The notes beneath the pieces are model-generated. The model did not search any database. It was not told the origin of the DNA and worked only from the letters and a program-made list of their open reading frames with translations. DNA of 64,000 nt, from the NCBI RefSeq assembly GCF_012641395.1, contig NZ_JABAIH010000018.1, positions 1 to 64,000 of the forward strand, in the 5' to 3' direction. The stretch comes from Rhizobium sp. P32RR-XVIII. Lineage in GTDB: Bacteria; Pseudomonadota; Alphaproteobacteria; Rhizobiales; Rhizobiaceae. A program made the position numbers and the translations under genes. Of this stretch, positions 8,031 to 15,413 are shown in pieces (position 1 is the stretch's first letter; every line of letters begins with the position of its first letter).

Positions 8031-9199
8031 CCAGGAAAACACTCAGCATCGGCCTTATCGGTTCCGGTTTCATGGGACAGGCCCATGCCGACGCATATCG
8101 CCGCGCGGGACTGCTTTACCGCGACCTGGCCGCCGTTCCGCACCTCTACATGCTGGCCGACGCCACGGTCGAGCTTGCGGCGGCAGCCGCCGCCCGCTTC
8201 GGTTTTCAAAAGAGCACAGGCGACTGGCGCAAGCTTGTCAGCGATCCGAACGTCGACATCGTCGACATCACTTCGCCCAATGCCATGCACCATCAGATGG
8301 CGCTGGCAGCGATCGCCGCCGGCAAGCATGTCTATTGCGAAAAGCCACTCTCGGTCACGCTCGCGGAAGCCGAAGAAATGGCCGCCGCCGCCAAGGCCAA
8401 AGGCGTCAAGACGATGGTTGCCTTCAACAACATCAAGACGCCCGCCGCCATGCTTGCCAAACAACTGATCGATCGAGGCGACATTGGCACGCCGATGCGC
8501 TTCCGGGGATGGTTCGACCAGGGCTTCTTCAACGATCCGGACCTGCCGTTCTCCTGGCGCTGCACCCGCAAGGAAGCCGGTTCCGGAGCACTCGGCGATC
8601 TCGGCAGCCATGTGATTTCCGTGGCCCAATATCTGGTGGGCGACGTCGAAAGCGTCATCGCCCAGACACAGACCTTCTTTCCGACGCGCCCCGTTCCCCA
8701 AGACGGTTCCGGTTATGGCGCCAGGGCTGGAGTTGACGCACCACGCGCCGTGGTCGAAAACGAAGACCAGATCCAGGCTCTGGTGCGCTTCAAGAATGGC
8801 GCCGGCGGCACAATCGAAGCCTCGCGCGTCGCCGCCGGCAAGGTCTTCGGCGTCTATTGGGAAGTCTCCGGCACGCAAGGCACCATCATCATGGACGGCG
8901 AACGCTTCAATGAGTTGAAGATTTCCCGGTTCAACGACCCGAAGCCGGATCGCGGCTTCAAAACGATCTATGCCGGCAGCCAGGTGCCGCAATTCTCGGC
9001 CTTTTTCGGCTTCGATTTCGCTGGCGGGGGCCTCGGCTATTTCGACGTCAAGGTCATCGAGGTTCGCGATCTCATCGACGGCATCATCAACGATTCAGAC
9101 TGCTTTCCGAACTTTCAGTTCGGCCTTGCAAACGAGCGCATCATCGACGCGATCGAGCACTCGCTCGAGACAAACACCTGGCAACGCATCGTCGATTGA
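8027..9199 (+). CDS. Gfo/Idh/MocA family NAD(P)-dependent oxidoreductase (IolG-like)
   Basis: The Rossmann motif GLIGSGFMGQAHADAY, the EKPLSVTLAEAEEM segment with the conserved catalytic-site Lys, and a C-terminal beta-sheet domain (SGALGDLGSHVISVAQYLVGDV) place it in the Gfo/Idh/MocA family. 390 residues is typical. It would oxidise an inositol or a related cyclitol/sugar to the keto form used by the coupled IolE-like dehydratase (4-base overlap). The exact substrate cannot be read from sequence. The operon probably ends at the hairpin at 9288-9312. Confidence 0.88.
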   Translation: MTRKTLSIGLIGSGFMGQAHADAYRRAGLLYRDLAAVPHLYMLADATVELAAAAAARFGFQKSTGDWRKLVSDPNVDIVDITSPNAMHHQMALAAIAAGKHVYCEKPLSVTLAEAEEMAAAAKAKGVKTMVAFNNIKTPAAMLAKQLIDRGDIGTPMRFRGWFDQGFFNDPDLPFSWRCTRKEAGSGALGDLGSHVISVAQYLVGDVESVIAQTQTFFPTRPVPQDGSGYGARAGVDAPRAVVENEDQIQALVRFKNGAGGTIEASRVAAGKVFGVYWEVSGTQGTIIMDGERFNELKISRFNDPKPDRGFKTIYAGSQVPQFSAFFGFDFAGGGLGYFDVKVIEVRDLIDGIINDSDCFPNFQFGLANERIIDAIEHSLETNTWQRIVD

Positions 9200-9287
9200 T
9201 CACCGGAGAAATCGCCTGCTCATCGTGGGAGGTATCTTGTCGCTTGTTGCGACTTTCCGGCAGGAACAGTCGCGAACGCATGGTGAA

Positions 9288-9312
9288 GCCGGGACGAGTA
9301 ACTCGTCCCGGC
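9288..9312. terminator. Strong stem-loop between convergent genes
   Basis: A perfect 11-bp stem (GCCGGGACGAG with CTCGTCCCGGC) closes a three-base loop between the ends of the Gfo/Idh gene (+) and hmp (-). There is no T run on either side, so it may act as a bidirectional RNA-stability or Rho-assisted element rather than a classical intrinsic terminator. Confidence 0.55.
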
Positions 9313-9319
9313 GGTATCC

Positions 9320-10534
9320 TTAAGCGGCGAGAAGTTCATCCGCCGGACCAAAGAATTCATAGTGAATGCGGTCCTGCGGCACGCCTGCGCGGGCGAGACC
9401 TCCGACCAATGCACCCAGAAACGGCCTGGGGCCGCAGAGATAGAAGTCCGCGGATGCGAATGGCGTGTTATCCTGAAGCCAACCCACCGTAACAAGACCA
9501 TCATGGTCATGCGAATGGCCGGCGGCATCGGCGCCCGAGGGTTCACTATAGAAGGTTCGAACGGCAACACGCCCATGTGTCTTTGCAAGCGATCTTACGT
9601 GGCGATCCATTGCCTGGGTTGAGCTGTTGAGTGCCCCGTGCACGAAATGCGCTTCCAAGTCCGGATATTCGGAGGCGATGGCTTCGAGCATGCTGACCAT
9701 GGGGGTGAGGCCCACACCGCCCGACAGGAGAATGACGGGCCGCGCCGGTTCTTCGGGAAGATAGAAATCGCCGGCTGGCGGCGTCGCCTCCAGCGTGCTG
9801 CCCACTTGTACATGATCGTGCAGATAGATCGATCCGCCCTGTCCGGCGGCTTCCCGCTTCACCGAAATGCGATAATGCTCGTCATTGGGACCGCACGAGA
9901 TGGAGTAATTTCGCTTGATCTGCGTGCCATCTGGAAGCTTGATGCGGAAGGTAAGGTATTGCCCGGGCCTGTGTCTGATGACCGAACCGCCATCGGTCGG
10001 GCGGAGAACGAAGGACGTGATGACCTCGCTTTCTTTCACCTTCTCGCTCACCGTGAATGAACGCCAGCCATCCCATCCTCCGGCCGCCGCCGTGATTTCA
10101 GATCGAATTTGTGATTCACGTTCCTTGAGAATCTCGGCCAGAAACCAATAGGCCTCTCCCCAGGCGCTGATGAGCTCCGGCGTCGCCGCTTCGCCCAGCA
10201 CGTCGGCAATCGCAGAAAGCAGGGCTTTGGCAACGAAGGGGTAGTGTTCAGGCAGAATGTTATAGCCAATATGCTTGTGGGCGATCCGTTCCACGATTGG
10301 TCCGAGACCACCCAGGTTCTCAATGTTTTGGGCGTAGACCAGGATTGCCGTCGCGAGCGCTTTGACCTGCGATCCGCCCTCGCCCTGATTTGCGTGATTG
10401 AACAACTCGCGGATGTGATCGTCCTGGAGCAGGATCGCATACATGCGTTTTGTAATTTCGCCTCCATGGACTGCCAGCGCCGGAACGCCTTGTTTTACGA
10501 GCGCAATGGTGTGAGGAGAAAGAGGTTTCGGCAT
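9320..10534 (-). CDS. hmp: Flavohaemoprotein, nitric oxide dioxygenase
   Basis: The protein oxidises NO to nitrate with O2 and NAD(P)H in the cytoplasm. It has an N-terminal globin (proximal His88 in RIAHKHIGYN; distal-side Tyr32 by alignment), a ferredoxin-reductase FAD domain (RPGQYLTF, KRNYSISCGP) and an NAD domain (LLSGGVGLTPMVSMLEAI, YLCGPRPFLGALVGGL). 404 residues is full length. It is the last gene of a minus-strand set (truncated haemoglobin, DUF1971, hmp); GAAAGGA lies before its ATG, 13 bases after the DUF1971 stop. Expression is probably from the NsrR-controlled promoter near 11120-11180. Confidence 0.97.
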   Translation of the reverse strand: MPKPLSPHTIALVKQGVPALAVHGGEITKRMYAILLQDDHIRELFNHANQGEGGSQVKALATAILVYAQNIENLGGLGPIVERIAHKHIGYNILPEHYPFVAKALLSAIADVLGEAATPELISAWGEAYWFLAEILKERESQIRSEITAAAGGWDGWRSFTVSEKVKESEVITSFVLRPTDGGSVIRHRPGQYLTFRIKLPDGTQIKRNYSISCGPNDEHYRISVKREAAGQGGSIYLHDHVQVGSTLEATPPAGDFYLPEEPARPVILLSGGVGLTPMVSMLEAIASEYPDLEAHFVHGALNSSTQAMDRHVRSLAKTHGRVAVRTFYSEPSGADAAGHSHDHDGLVTVGWLQDNTPFASADFYLCGPRPFLGALVGGLARAGVPQDRIHYEFFGPADELLAA

Positions 10535-10547
10535 GCGATGTCCTTTC

Positions 10548-10754
10548 TTAGACTTGCTGGAAAGTTGCGGGTTTCCGATCGTAGAACTCGATCGCGAGTG
10601 TTACGGAACCGATGAGCTCTAGATGATGCGGGGTTTCGGGCGGGATCGCTCCGGGATGGCTTTCATCAAGGACGGTCCCAGGTGAAAGCGTCTTATCCGG
10701 GTGTCGAATGGTGCCGCTCTTGACGTGGATCAGCAGAACCCGGTCGAGAGCCAT
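10548..10754 (-). CDS. Short DUF1971 (YeaR/TehB-type cupin) protein, apparently lacking its N-terminal half
   Basis: The 68 residues (LIHVKSGTIRH, PGAIPPETPHHLELIGSVTLAIEFYDRKP) match the C-terminal half of DUF1971 proteins such as E. coli YeaR (119 residues), a nitrate/NO-induced protein of unknown biochemical role. The expected N-terminal strands are missing. Its start lies inside the haemoglobin gene, overlapping it by 62 bases in another frame, which suggests a deletion fused the two genes. The position between a truncated haemoglobin and hmp fits the known NO-stress link of the family. It may be a remnant rather than functional. Confidence 0.65.
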   Translation of the reverse strand: MALDRVLLIHVKSGTIRHPDKTLSPGTVLDESHPGAIPPETPHHLELIGSVTLAIEFYDRKPATFQQV

Positions 10755-11112
10755 GGATTGCGGCGGCTAGGCGGCCGGCGATGCGTCTGGCCTTAGCCTG
10801 CATGGTGGCCGCAGACTGCGGCGGCAGAATCTCTTTCGTGGTGATCTCCCAAAGTCCGAGCCACCGGTCGAACATCTCGGGTCGGATGCGGTCGGCATGC
10901 AGCAGGTGCATCGAAATGGGGTTGCCCTTATAGCGGCCGCTCATCAGCATCACTGATGACCAGAATACGCCAAGCCGCTCGAGGTGCTCATCCCAATCCT
11001 CGACCGCTGCAAAGACAGGCCCCAGCAGCTCGTCCTTACGGACCCGTTGGTAAAATCTGCCGAGTACTGCGGAGATCTGTTGTTCGGTTACCAATTCCAT
11101 CAGCGCATCCAT
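10693..11112 (-). CDS. Group III truncated haemoglobin
   Basis: The 2-on-2 globin fold is recognisable: VLGRFYQRVRKDELLGPVF, WDEHLERLGVFWSSVMLMSGRYKGNP, HLLHADRIRPEMFDRWLGLW. Group III members are ligand-binding cytoplasmic haem proteins linked to NO or oxygen chemistry. I chose the ATG at 11112 (MDALMELV; 11100 also possible) because a longer frame to 11175 would run through both operator sites. The last residues (SRPGSADPRQERHHSTPG) are unconserved and read through the beginning of the DUF1971 gene. It heads the operon with DUF1971 and hmp and is divergent from nsrR. Confidence 0.88.
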   Translation of the reverse strand: MDALMELVTEQQISAVLGRFYQRVRKDELLGPVFAAVEDWDEHLERLGVFWSSVMLMSGRYKGNPISMHLLHADRIRPEMFDRWLGLWEITTKEILPPQSAATMQAKARRIAGRLAAAIHGSRPGSADPRQERHHSTPG

Positions 11113-11118
11113 GCCAAA

Positions 11119-11139
11119 AACATGCATCTGGAATGCATC
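11119..11139. promoter_or_regulatory. NsrR-type operator 1
   Basis: The site reads AACATGC-N6-AATGCATC, with dyad ATGCAT repeats, like the NO-responsive NsrR boxes of proteobacteria. It sits immediately upstream of the haemoglobin start. A second copy begins 37 bases further on with 17 of 21 positions identical. Confidence 0.8.
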
Positions 11140-11155
11140 TATAACGATCGGATAA

Positions 11156-11176
11156 AACATGCTAATGAAATGCATC
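11156..11176. promoter_or_regulatory. NsrR-type operator 2
   Basis: Again AACATGC-N6-AATGCATC, between operator 1 and the nsrR start at 11212. Spacing between the two sites is 37 bp (about 3.5 helical turns). This copy is the nearer to nsrR and may provide autoregulation, whereas operator 1 lies next to the haemoglobin/hmp operon. Confidence 0.8.
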
Positions 11177-11211
11177 TTTTCCGGACCGGTCTTTTTGACG
11201 CAGGCATGATG

Positions 11212-11631
11212 ATGAAACTGACCCGCTATACCGACTATGCAATTCGCGCGCTTTTGTTTCTGGGCGCGCGCGAGGGCGAGCTATGCTCGATCCGCGAAAT
11301 TGCCGAAACTTTTCGAATATCCCAGAACCACCTCATGAAGGTCGTTCAAGATCTCGCAAATGCTGGTTTTATCGAATCCGTGCGCGGCAGGAACGGCGGT
11401 GTTCGGCTGCACAAGCCCGCCGAAGATATCAACTTGGGCGCTCTCTTGCGGCATACCGAAGGTCTAACTGGTCTGCTCGAATGTTCGGAATGCCCCGTCG
11501 CGCCCGCCTGCGGCATGCCTCCCGTTCTTGCAGAAGCGACGAAGGCCTTTGTTGCGGTGTTCGATCGTTACAGCGTCGCCGATCTGGTTCGGCGCAAGAC
11601 CGATCTGCGCGCATTGCTGGTTGCGGCGTAA
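11212..11631 (+). CDS. nsrR: Rrf2-family NO-sensing repressor NsrR
   Basis: The winged helix (MKLTRYTDYAIRALLFLG, CSIREIAETFRISQNHLMKVVQDLANAGFIESVRGRNGGV) is Rrf2-type. The Fe-S ligands are Cys91, Cys94 and Cys100 (ECSECPVAPACGMP), as in NsrR; RirA and IscR have different spacing. At 139 residues it is normal length. Three ATGs overlap at 11206-11214; 11212 gives the conserved MKLTRYTDYA start. It is divergent from the haemoglobin/DUF1971/hmp operon with two matching operators between, so it probably represses that operon and itself until NO nitrosylates the cluster. Confidence 0.93.
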   Translation: MKLTRYTDYAIRALLFLGAREGELCSIREIAETFRISQNHLMKVVQDLANAGFIESVRGRNGGVRLHKPAEDINLGALLRHTEGLTGLLECSECPVAPACGMPPVLAEATKAFVAVFDRYSVADLVRRKTDLRALLVAA

Positions 11632-11720
11632 GACCATGCGCCCGGCGGCCGCTCGGTGGTGCGCCGATGGCCGCAAGCGGCGTGACGTCGTCTTCGTCCG
11701 CTCAATCATTCGTGGCAATG

Positions 11721-11838
11721 AAAAAGCCCGGCGCGGGGAGGAGATGCGCCGGGCTTCGATAGGTGACCGACAGCTTGGGAGGAGGAGTGCTGTCAGTCAA
11801 GCCGAAGCGCTTCGGGAGGAGGTGAATCGCTTCGATCA
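11721..11838 (-). ncRNA. alpha-r14-family-like sRNA (anti-Shine-Dalgarno loops CCTCCTCCC)
   Basis: Read on the minus strand there are three consecutive hairpins. (1) 11833-11804, a 6-bp stem whose loop carries CCTCCTCCC. (2) 11794-11769, stem GACAGC/GCTGTC, loop again carrying CCTCCTCCC. (3) terminator 11756-11724, 11-bp stem, loop ATCTCCTCCCC, then T5. These are the defining features of the alpha-r14 sRNAs of Rhizobiales (about 115-125 nt, exposed CCUCCUCCC). A promoter CTTGAA-N17-TTACAT (11873 to 11845) predicts a start near 11838 and a transcript of about 118 nt. It should act by pairing with ribosome-binding sites of several mRNAs. It lies between nsrR and the EF-hand gene. Confidence 0.87.
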
Positions 11839-11844
11839 CCGGCG

Positions 11845-11873
11845 ATGTAATGCTGCGGCGCAACAGGTTCAAG
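11845..11873 (-). promoter_or_regulatory. Sigma70-type promoter of the alpha-r14-like sRNA
   Basis: The minus strand shows CTTGAA (11873-11868), a 17-base spacer, and TTACAT (11850-11845). CTTGAC is the usual -35 hexamer in rhizobia. Position and spacing fit a transcript start about 7 bases downstream. Confidence 0.7.
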
Positions 11874-12073
11874 AGCGATCTCGCCGGTGCGACACTATGG
11901 CAGGCGGCGGCGCGGCCATTGCCGTCGTCCCCGCGGAACCAGCGGCACATCTATTTTGATCGTTCCCGGCGATGGCCGCTTTTTGTGGATCACACATGCG
12001 ACTGAAACCGCGTCACGGCGACCGCGACGCGGTTTCAGTCGGCTCACTCAAATCGAAAATTGATACGCGCGTT

Positions 12074-12424
12074 CTATTGCAGGCTGCCGTCCCCGTTACG
12101 ATCGGCCGTCTTGAAGTCCGCCATCACCCTGTTCAGGAACTCGTTCTGGGTTACCTTGCCGTCTCGGTTGGCATCGGCGGCGGCAAATTGCTTGGCATTG
12201 AGAACCCTCGCCTCGTCGGGACTGAGACTGCCGTCCTTGTTCTTGTCGAGGTTCGAGAAAGCCGTGGTCATGAACGCCTGGTATTCGGATCGATCCACCG
12301 CGCCGTTGCCATCACGGTCGATCTGATTCATTTGGCCTTGGTTCATGGCCAGCGGTCGATCCTGCGCCCAGACCGCAACGGTCTGGGCGCATGCGAATGC
12401 CGTCAACAGGATTACTCTTTTCAT
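12074..12424 (-). CDS. Exported EF-hand calcium-binding protein
   Basis: An N-terminal signal peptide (KRVILLTAFACAQTVAVWAQ) is followed by EF-hand loops DRDGNGAVDRSE, DKNKDGSLSPDE, DANRDGKVTQNE and a last, shortened DRNGDGSL at the extreme C-terminus. It should be periplasmic and bind calcium through the first three canonical loops. The fourth loop ends with the protein, so it cannot form a full hand. ATG 12424 has AAGGG 7 bases upstream; 12427 is a tandem ATG. It lies 16 bases downstream of the glycine-zipper lipoprotein gene on the same strand, probably as an operon. Confidence 0.85.
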   Translation of the reverse strand: MKRVILLTAFACAQTVAVWAQDRPLAMNQGQMNQIDRDGNGAVDRSEYQAFMTTAFSNLDKNKDGSLSPDEARVLNAKQFAAADANRDGKVTQNEFLNRVMADFKTADRNGDGSLQ

Positions 12425-12440
12425 CATCCGGCCCTTCGCA

Positions 12441-12683
12441 TCAGCTGCAGGTTAAGGCGCTGCCAGCCGCAGTACCCAGCACCGCGCCGCCGCCAACGGC
12501 CCACAGCTGACCAGTTCCCGCGCCGATGGTCGCTCCGAGGAGACCGCCGACGACCGCGCCGCCAACGGATCCGGCCATGCAGCCGAACTCCCCATACCGT
12601 CCCCCTTGGGATGTTGAACCAGATTGGCAGCCTGACAAGGCGAGGCCGCCCGCGAGAACGAGAGTAATCGTGCGAATGCTCAT
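12441..12683 (-). CDS. Glycine-zipper lipoprotein
   Basis: The 80-residue protein starts with a lipoprotein signal (TLVLAGGLALSGC; Cys19 would be lipidated) and then has a long Gly/Ala zipper, SVGGAVVGGLLGATIGAGTGQLWAVGGGAVLGTAAGSAL, as in small outer-membrane 2TM-glycine-zipper proteins. It probably resides in the outer membrane or periplasmic face. Specific function is unknown. A CTCCTCC complement upstream gives a good ribosome-binding site. Likely co-transcribed with the EF-hand gene downstream. Confidence 0.8.
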   Translation of the reverse strand: MSIRTITLVLAGGLALSGCQSGSTSQGGRYGEFGCMAGSVGGAVVGGLLGATIGAGTGQLWAVGGGAVLGTAAGSALTCS

Positions 12684-12707
12684 TTTCCCTCCTCCAGGTT
12701 CTAGGGT

Positions 12708-13010
12708 ATGTCTTATCTGGGTCCTTTCATTCAGAGGTCAAGTCCGCTCGTGCAGTTCCGCGTCATTCCGGAACGGGTTTACCGAAGGGCGATCTGGATA
12801 TTCTACGGACTTACGTTTGGACAGATTGTCGTGAACGTCACGACACTCTTTCTGATCTTTCCGCTGATCGCAGCACTTGCGTATATGCCGCTTGCCGGCC
12901 TGATGTATCTTTCACCGCGCGCCACAAGGGACGTCTGGCGCGCTCGGTTTTTGGCTGAAGCGGTGAAAGGTAGATTTCGAGGGAGCCGCGTCCATCGTTT
13001 GGCCGCATAG
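12708..13010 (+). CDS. Small membrane protein of unknown function
   Basis: 100 residues with two hydrophobic segments (WIFYGLTFGQIVVNVTTLFLIFPLIAALAYM and the following PLAGLMYL) and a basic C-terminus (WRARFLAEAVKGRFRGSRVHR). No named domain is recognised. The ATG at 12708 has only a weak AGG upstream. Divergent from the glycine-zipper gene. Moderate confidence that it is expressed, based on coherent membrane topology. Confidence 0.5.
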   Translation: MSYLGPFIQRSSPLVQFRVIPERVYRRAIWIFYGLTFGQIVVNVTTLFLIFPLIAALAYMPLAGLMYLSPRATRDVWRARFLAEAVKGRFRGSRVHRLAA

Positions 13011-13320
13011 AGGCCCATGGTACTCGTTTAATCGGGAAACCTGGAGATCGCAGCGGCAAAGCATTCATCGGTCAACTCGCAATCTACGCGGTCGATTCCT
13101 CCGAGCAACCCTCGAAGCAATGTTCAAACTGCCGGCATTCTCGGCGGCTATATACCGTGCCCGGTTCAAACTCCGCGATCTGCCGTTGCCAGGCCCACTC
13201 TTGATTCACATATGTCGGAGGCAGCCAAGAGAAGGGCATGCAGGTAATTAGGATCTACGATCCGTATCATACAGCATTCATCGTTCTTTCCTATGACACG
13301 AGAAAAATGGGAGCCTATCG
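13011..13320. other. Intergenic stretch before proQ, no gene seen
   Basis: About 310 bases. I see no convincing frame, terminator or repeat. The last part must hold the promoter of the ProQ/FinO gene, whose ribosome-binding site (GGGAG) ends the stretch. Confidence 0.5.
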
Positions 13321-13782
13321 ATGACCAAACCCTGGACGGCCAGCATCAGCCCGATTACGGCAAACGAGGCCGTCATTCGAAAAGCAGAGGCGATTAACGC
13401 CCTGCTTGTTCGCCCGATCGACGTTCTCCCGGTCAAGGTCGGTGATGAAATCCGCCCATTTGCACTTGGGCTCTGGAATGAGATTCGACCCTTGCTCAAA
13501 CCCGATGCCGGCGTGACCGCACTGAGGAAGGCGACCGGCGCCTACCTTCATTCCAAGCGCTACTATTTTGCCTCGGCACAACCCGGCTCCATGCGCCACA
13601 ACATCCACGGCGCGCCGGTCGAGGAGCTGTCGGCCGCGGACCGTCAGGCCGCCCAAGAACGTTACCTCAGCCTCAAGCGAGCCGACGACAAGCCCACGGC
13701 CCACCCGCAACCACCCGCAAGTAAGGCCGATCAGATCCGGGCCGGCCTCCTTGCCCGCCGCGTATCCATAGCGAAAGGATGA
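13321..13782 (+). CDS. ProQ/FinO-domain RNA chaperone
   Basis: The central ProQ/FinO domain (about residues 38-115) is clear: RPFALGLWNEIRPLLKPDAG, LRKATGAYLHSKRYYFASAQPGSMRHNIHGAPVEELSAADRQAAQERY. Such proteins bind structured sRNAs and mRNA 3' ends. The C-terminal 35 residues are Pro/Ala/Lys-rich and probably disordered. 153 residues, ATG 13321, GGGAG upstream. The gene is single, 1.5 kb from the alpha-r14-like sRNA. A perfect 20-bp palindrome lies just after its stop. Confidence 0.9.
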   Translation: MTKPWTASISPITANEAVIRKAEAINALLVRPIDVLPVKVGDEIRPFALGLWNEIRPLLKPDAGVTALRKATGAYLHSKRYYFASAQPGSMRHNIHGAPVEELSAADRQAAQERYLSLKRADDKPTAHPQPPASKADQIRAGLLARRVSIAKG

Positions 13783-13796
13783 TCGCCGCAAAATTG

Positions 13797-13816
13797 TTTC
13801 TCTCGATCGAGAGAAA
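13797..13816. repeat. Perfect 20-bp palindrome downstream of proQ
   Basis: TTTCTCTCGA followed directly by TCGAGAGAAA, with no mismatch. It lies between the convergent proQ-like and MFS genes, 15 bases after the former's stop. It could be an RNA 3' hairpin or a protein-binding site; there is no adjoining T run. Confidence 0.7.
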
Positions 13817-13932
13817 TTGCAAGGAAATCAGCCAATCTCGGAGAGGGGCAGTCGGTGCGCTCACCCCGCGCGGGAGATCCCAGACGCGCGCACTGAAACC
13901 ACTTTCGTCATCCGGCCCTATGCGTTCGCATT

Positions 13933-15261
13933 CTATTCGCGCTGCTCCAGCGCCTTGCTGAAGGCAAGCGCAGCAAGCGTGCAGATGGCGCCCGACAGCA
14001 GGTAATATCCCACGAAAGGCAAGCCGAAGCGGCTGGCCAGGCTGAGTGCCACAAGCGGTGCAAAACCGGCACCCACGAGCCAGGCGAGGTCCGACGTAAA
14101 GGCGGCGCCCGTGTAGCGATAGCCGCGGCCGAATCGCGAGGAGATCGAGCCCGTCGCCTGGCCAAACGACAGGCCAAGAACGCCGAAGCCGATGATGACA
14201 AAAGCATCAAGGCCGGTATCGCCGGCAGCGATCATCATCGGACCGATGAACGAGAAGATCGCGATCAGCAGAGCACAGACGGCGAGTTGGCCGCGGCGGC
14301 CGATACGATCGGCAATCAGGCCCGAAGCGATGATCGCGGCTAAGCCCACCAGGGCTCCGATGATCTGGACGACCATGAACGCGTCCAGCGACTGGGTACC
14401 GTGCAGACTCACCCAACCGAGCGGGAAGATCGTCACGAGATGGAACATCGCGAAGCTCGCGAGCGGTACGAAAGCGCCGAGCAGGATATCGCGACCGTGA
14501 ATCCGAAAAACCTCGAGGATAGGCGCGGCCTCCAGCTCATTCTGTTCGAGAAGCGTGCCGAACTCCTTCGTCATGACCAGGCGCAAGCGTGCGAAGAGCG
14601 CCACGACGTTGATGGCGAAGGCGACGAAGAACGGATAGCGCCAGCCAAAGGAGAGGAAATCGTCATTTGAGAGATTGGTGATGAAGTAGCCGAACAGGAT
14701 GCTTGCCAGCGCAAAGCCGATCGGCGCGCCGAGCTGCGGGATCATCGCGTACCAGCCACGGTGCCTGGGCGGCGCGTTCAGCGCCAGCAACGACGCAAGA
14801 CCGTCCCAGGCGCCGCCAAGAGCAAAGCCCTGACCAAGACGAAAGAGCGCAAGGAGCGCCACAGACCAGTAGCCGATCTGATCATAGCCCGGCAGGAAGG
14901 CGATAGAGGCAGTCGATCCGCCGAGAAGGAAGAGCGCGATCGTCAGCTTTGTGCCGCGGCCGTAAAAGCGGTCAATCGTCATGAAGACGACGGAACCGAC
15001 AGGACGGGCAAGAAAAGCCAGCGAGAAGATTGCAAAGGAATAGAGCGTCGCCGTCAAACGGTCGGGCGCGAAGGGAAAGACTAGCTGCGGGAAGACAAGG
15101 ACCGATGCGAGACCGTAGACGAAGAAGTCGAAGAATTCGGACATGCGCCCGATGACCACGCCGATGGCAATACTGCCCGGCGAAACAGGTCTGTCGTCGT
15201 GATATTTTCGCGCGTCCCGTTCCAGCGCGGTCGATGACGGTCCGTAGTGCACTCCAGCCAT
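13933..15261 (-). CDS. MFS transporter of the metabolite:H+ symporter type
   Basis: 442 residues with about 12 membrane helices. The first loop and helix (IGVVIGRMSEFFDFFVYGLASVLVFPQLVFP) and RPVGSVVFMTIDRFYGRGTKL between TM2 and TM3 match the MHS/ProP subfamily of secondary transporters for organic acids and compatible solutes. The second half has GLIADRIGRRGQLAV, the repeated MFS loop motif. Substrate unknown. The ATG at 15261 is preceded by AGGAGG. It is divergent from cyoABCD across a 369-bp region that carries a 19-bp-period direct repeat. Confidence 0.9.
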   Translation of the reverse strand: MAGVHYGPSSTALERDARKYHDDRPVSPGSIAIGVVIGRMSEFFDFFVYGLASVLVFPQLVFPFAPDRLTATLYSFAIFSLAFLARPVGSVVFMTIDRFYGRGTKLTIALFLLGGSTASIAFLPGYDQIGYWSVALLALFRLGQGFALGGAWDGLASLLALNAPPRHRGWYAMIPQLGAPIGFALASILFGYFITNLSNDDFLSFGWRYPFFVAFAINVVALFARLRLVMTKEFGTLLEQNELEAAPILEVFRIHGRDILLGAFVPLASFAMFHLVTIFPLGWVSLHGTQSLDAFMVVQIIGALVGLAAIIASGLIADRIGRRGQLAVCALLIAIFSFIGPMMIAAGDTGLDAFVIIGFGVLGLSFGQATGSISSRFGRGYRYTGAAFTSDLAWLVGAGFAPLVALSLASRFGLPFVGYYLLSGAICTLAALAFSKALEQRE

Positions 15262-15370
15262 TTAACGCCTCCTCGTCAATGTGCTTGCGGCAAACTGCCT
15301 CAGGATGATCTTGATGAAACCTGCAAGGTTATCAAGTCCGAATGCCGTAAATAGTTCATCTCGTGTTTTC

Positions 15371-15413
15371 GAAATTGTATCTGCGCAGGGAAATTGTATC
15401 TGCGTATGGAAAT
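15371..15413. repeat. 19-bp-period direct repeat between MFS and cyo genes (candidate operator)
   Basis: GAAATTGTATCTGCG occurs at 15371-15385 and 15390-15404, and a third partial copy GAAAT at 15409, all 19 bp apart. Two-turn spacing is typical for factors bound on one face of DNA. It lies about 220 bp upstream of cyoA and 110 bp upstream of the MFS start. Confidence 0.75.
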
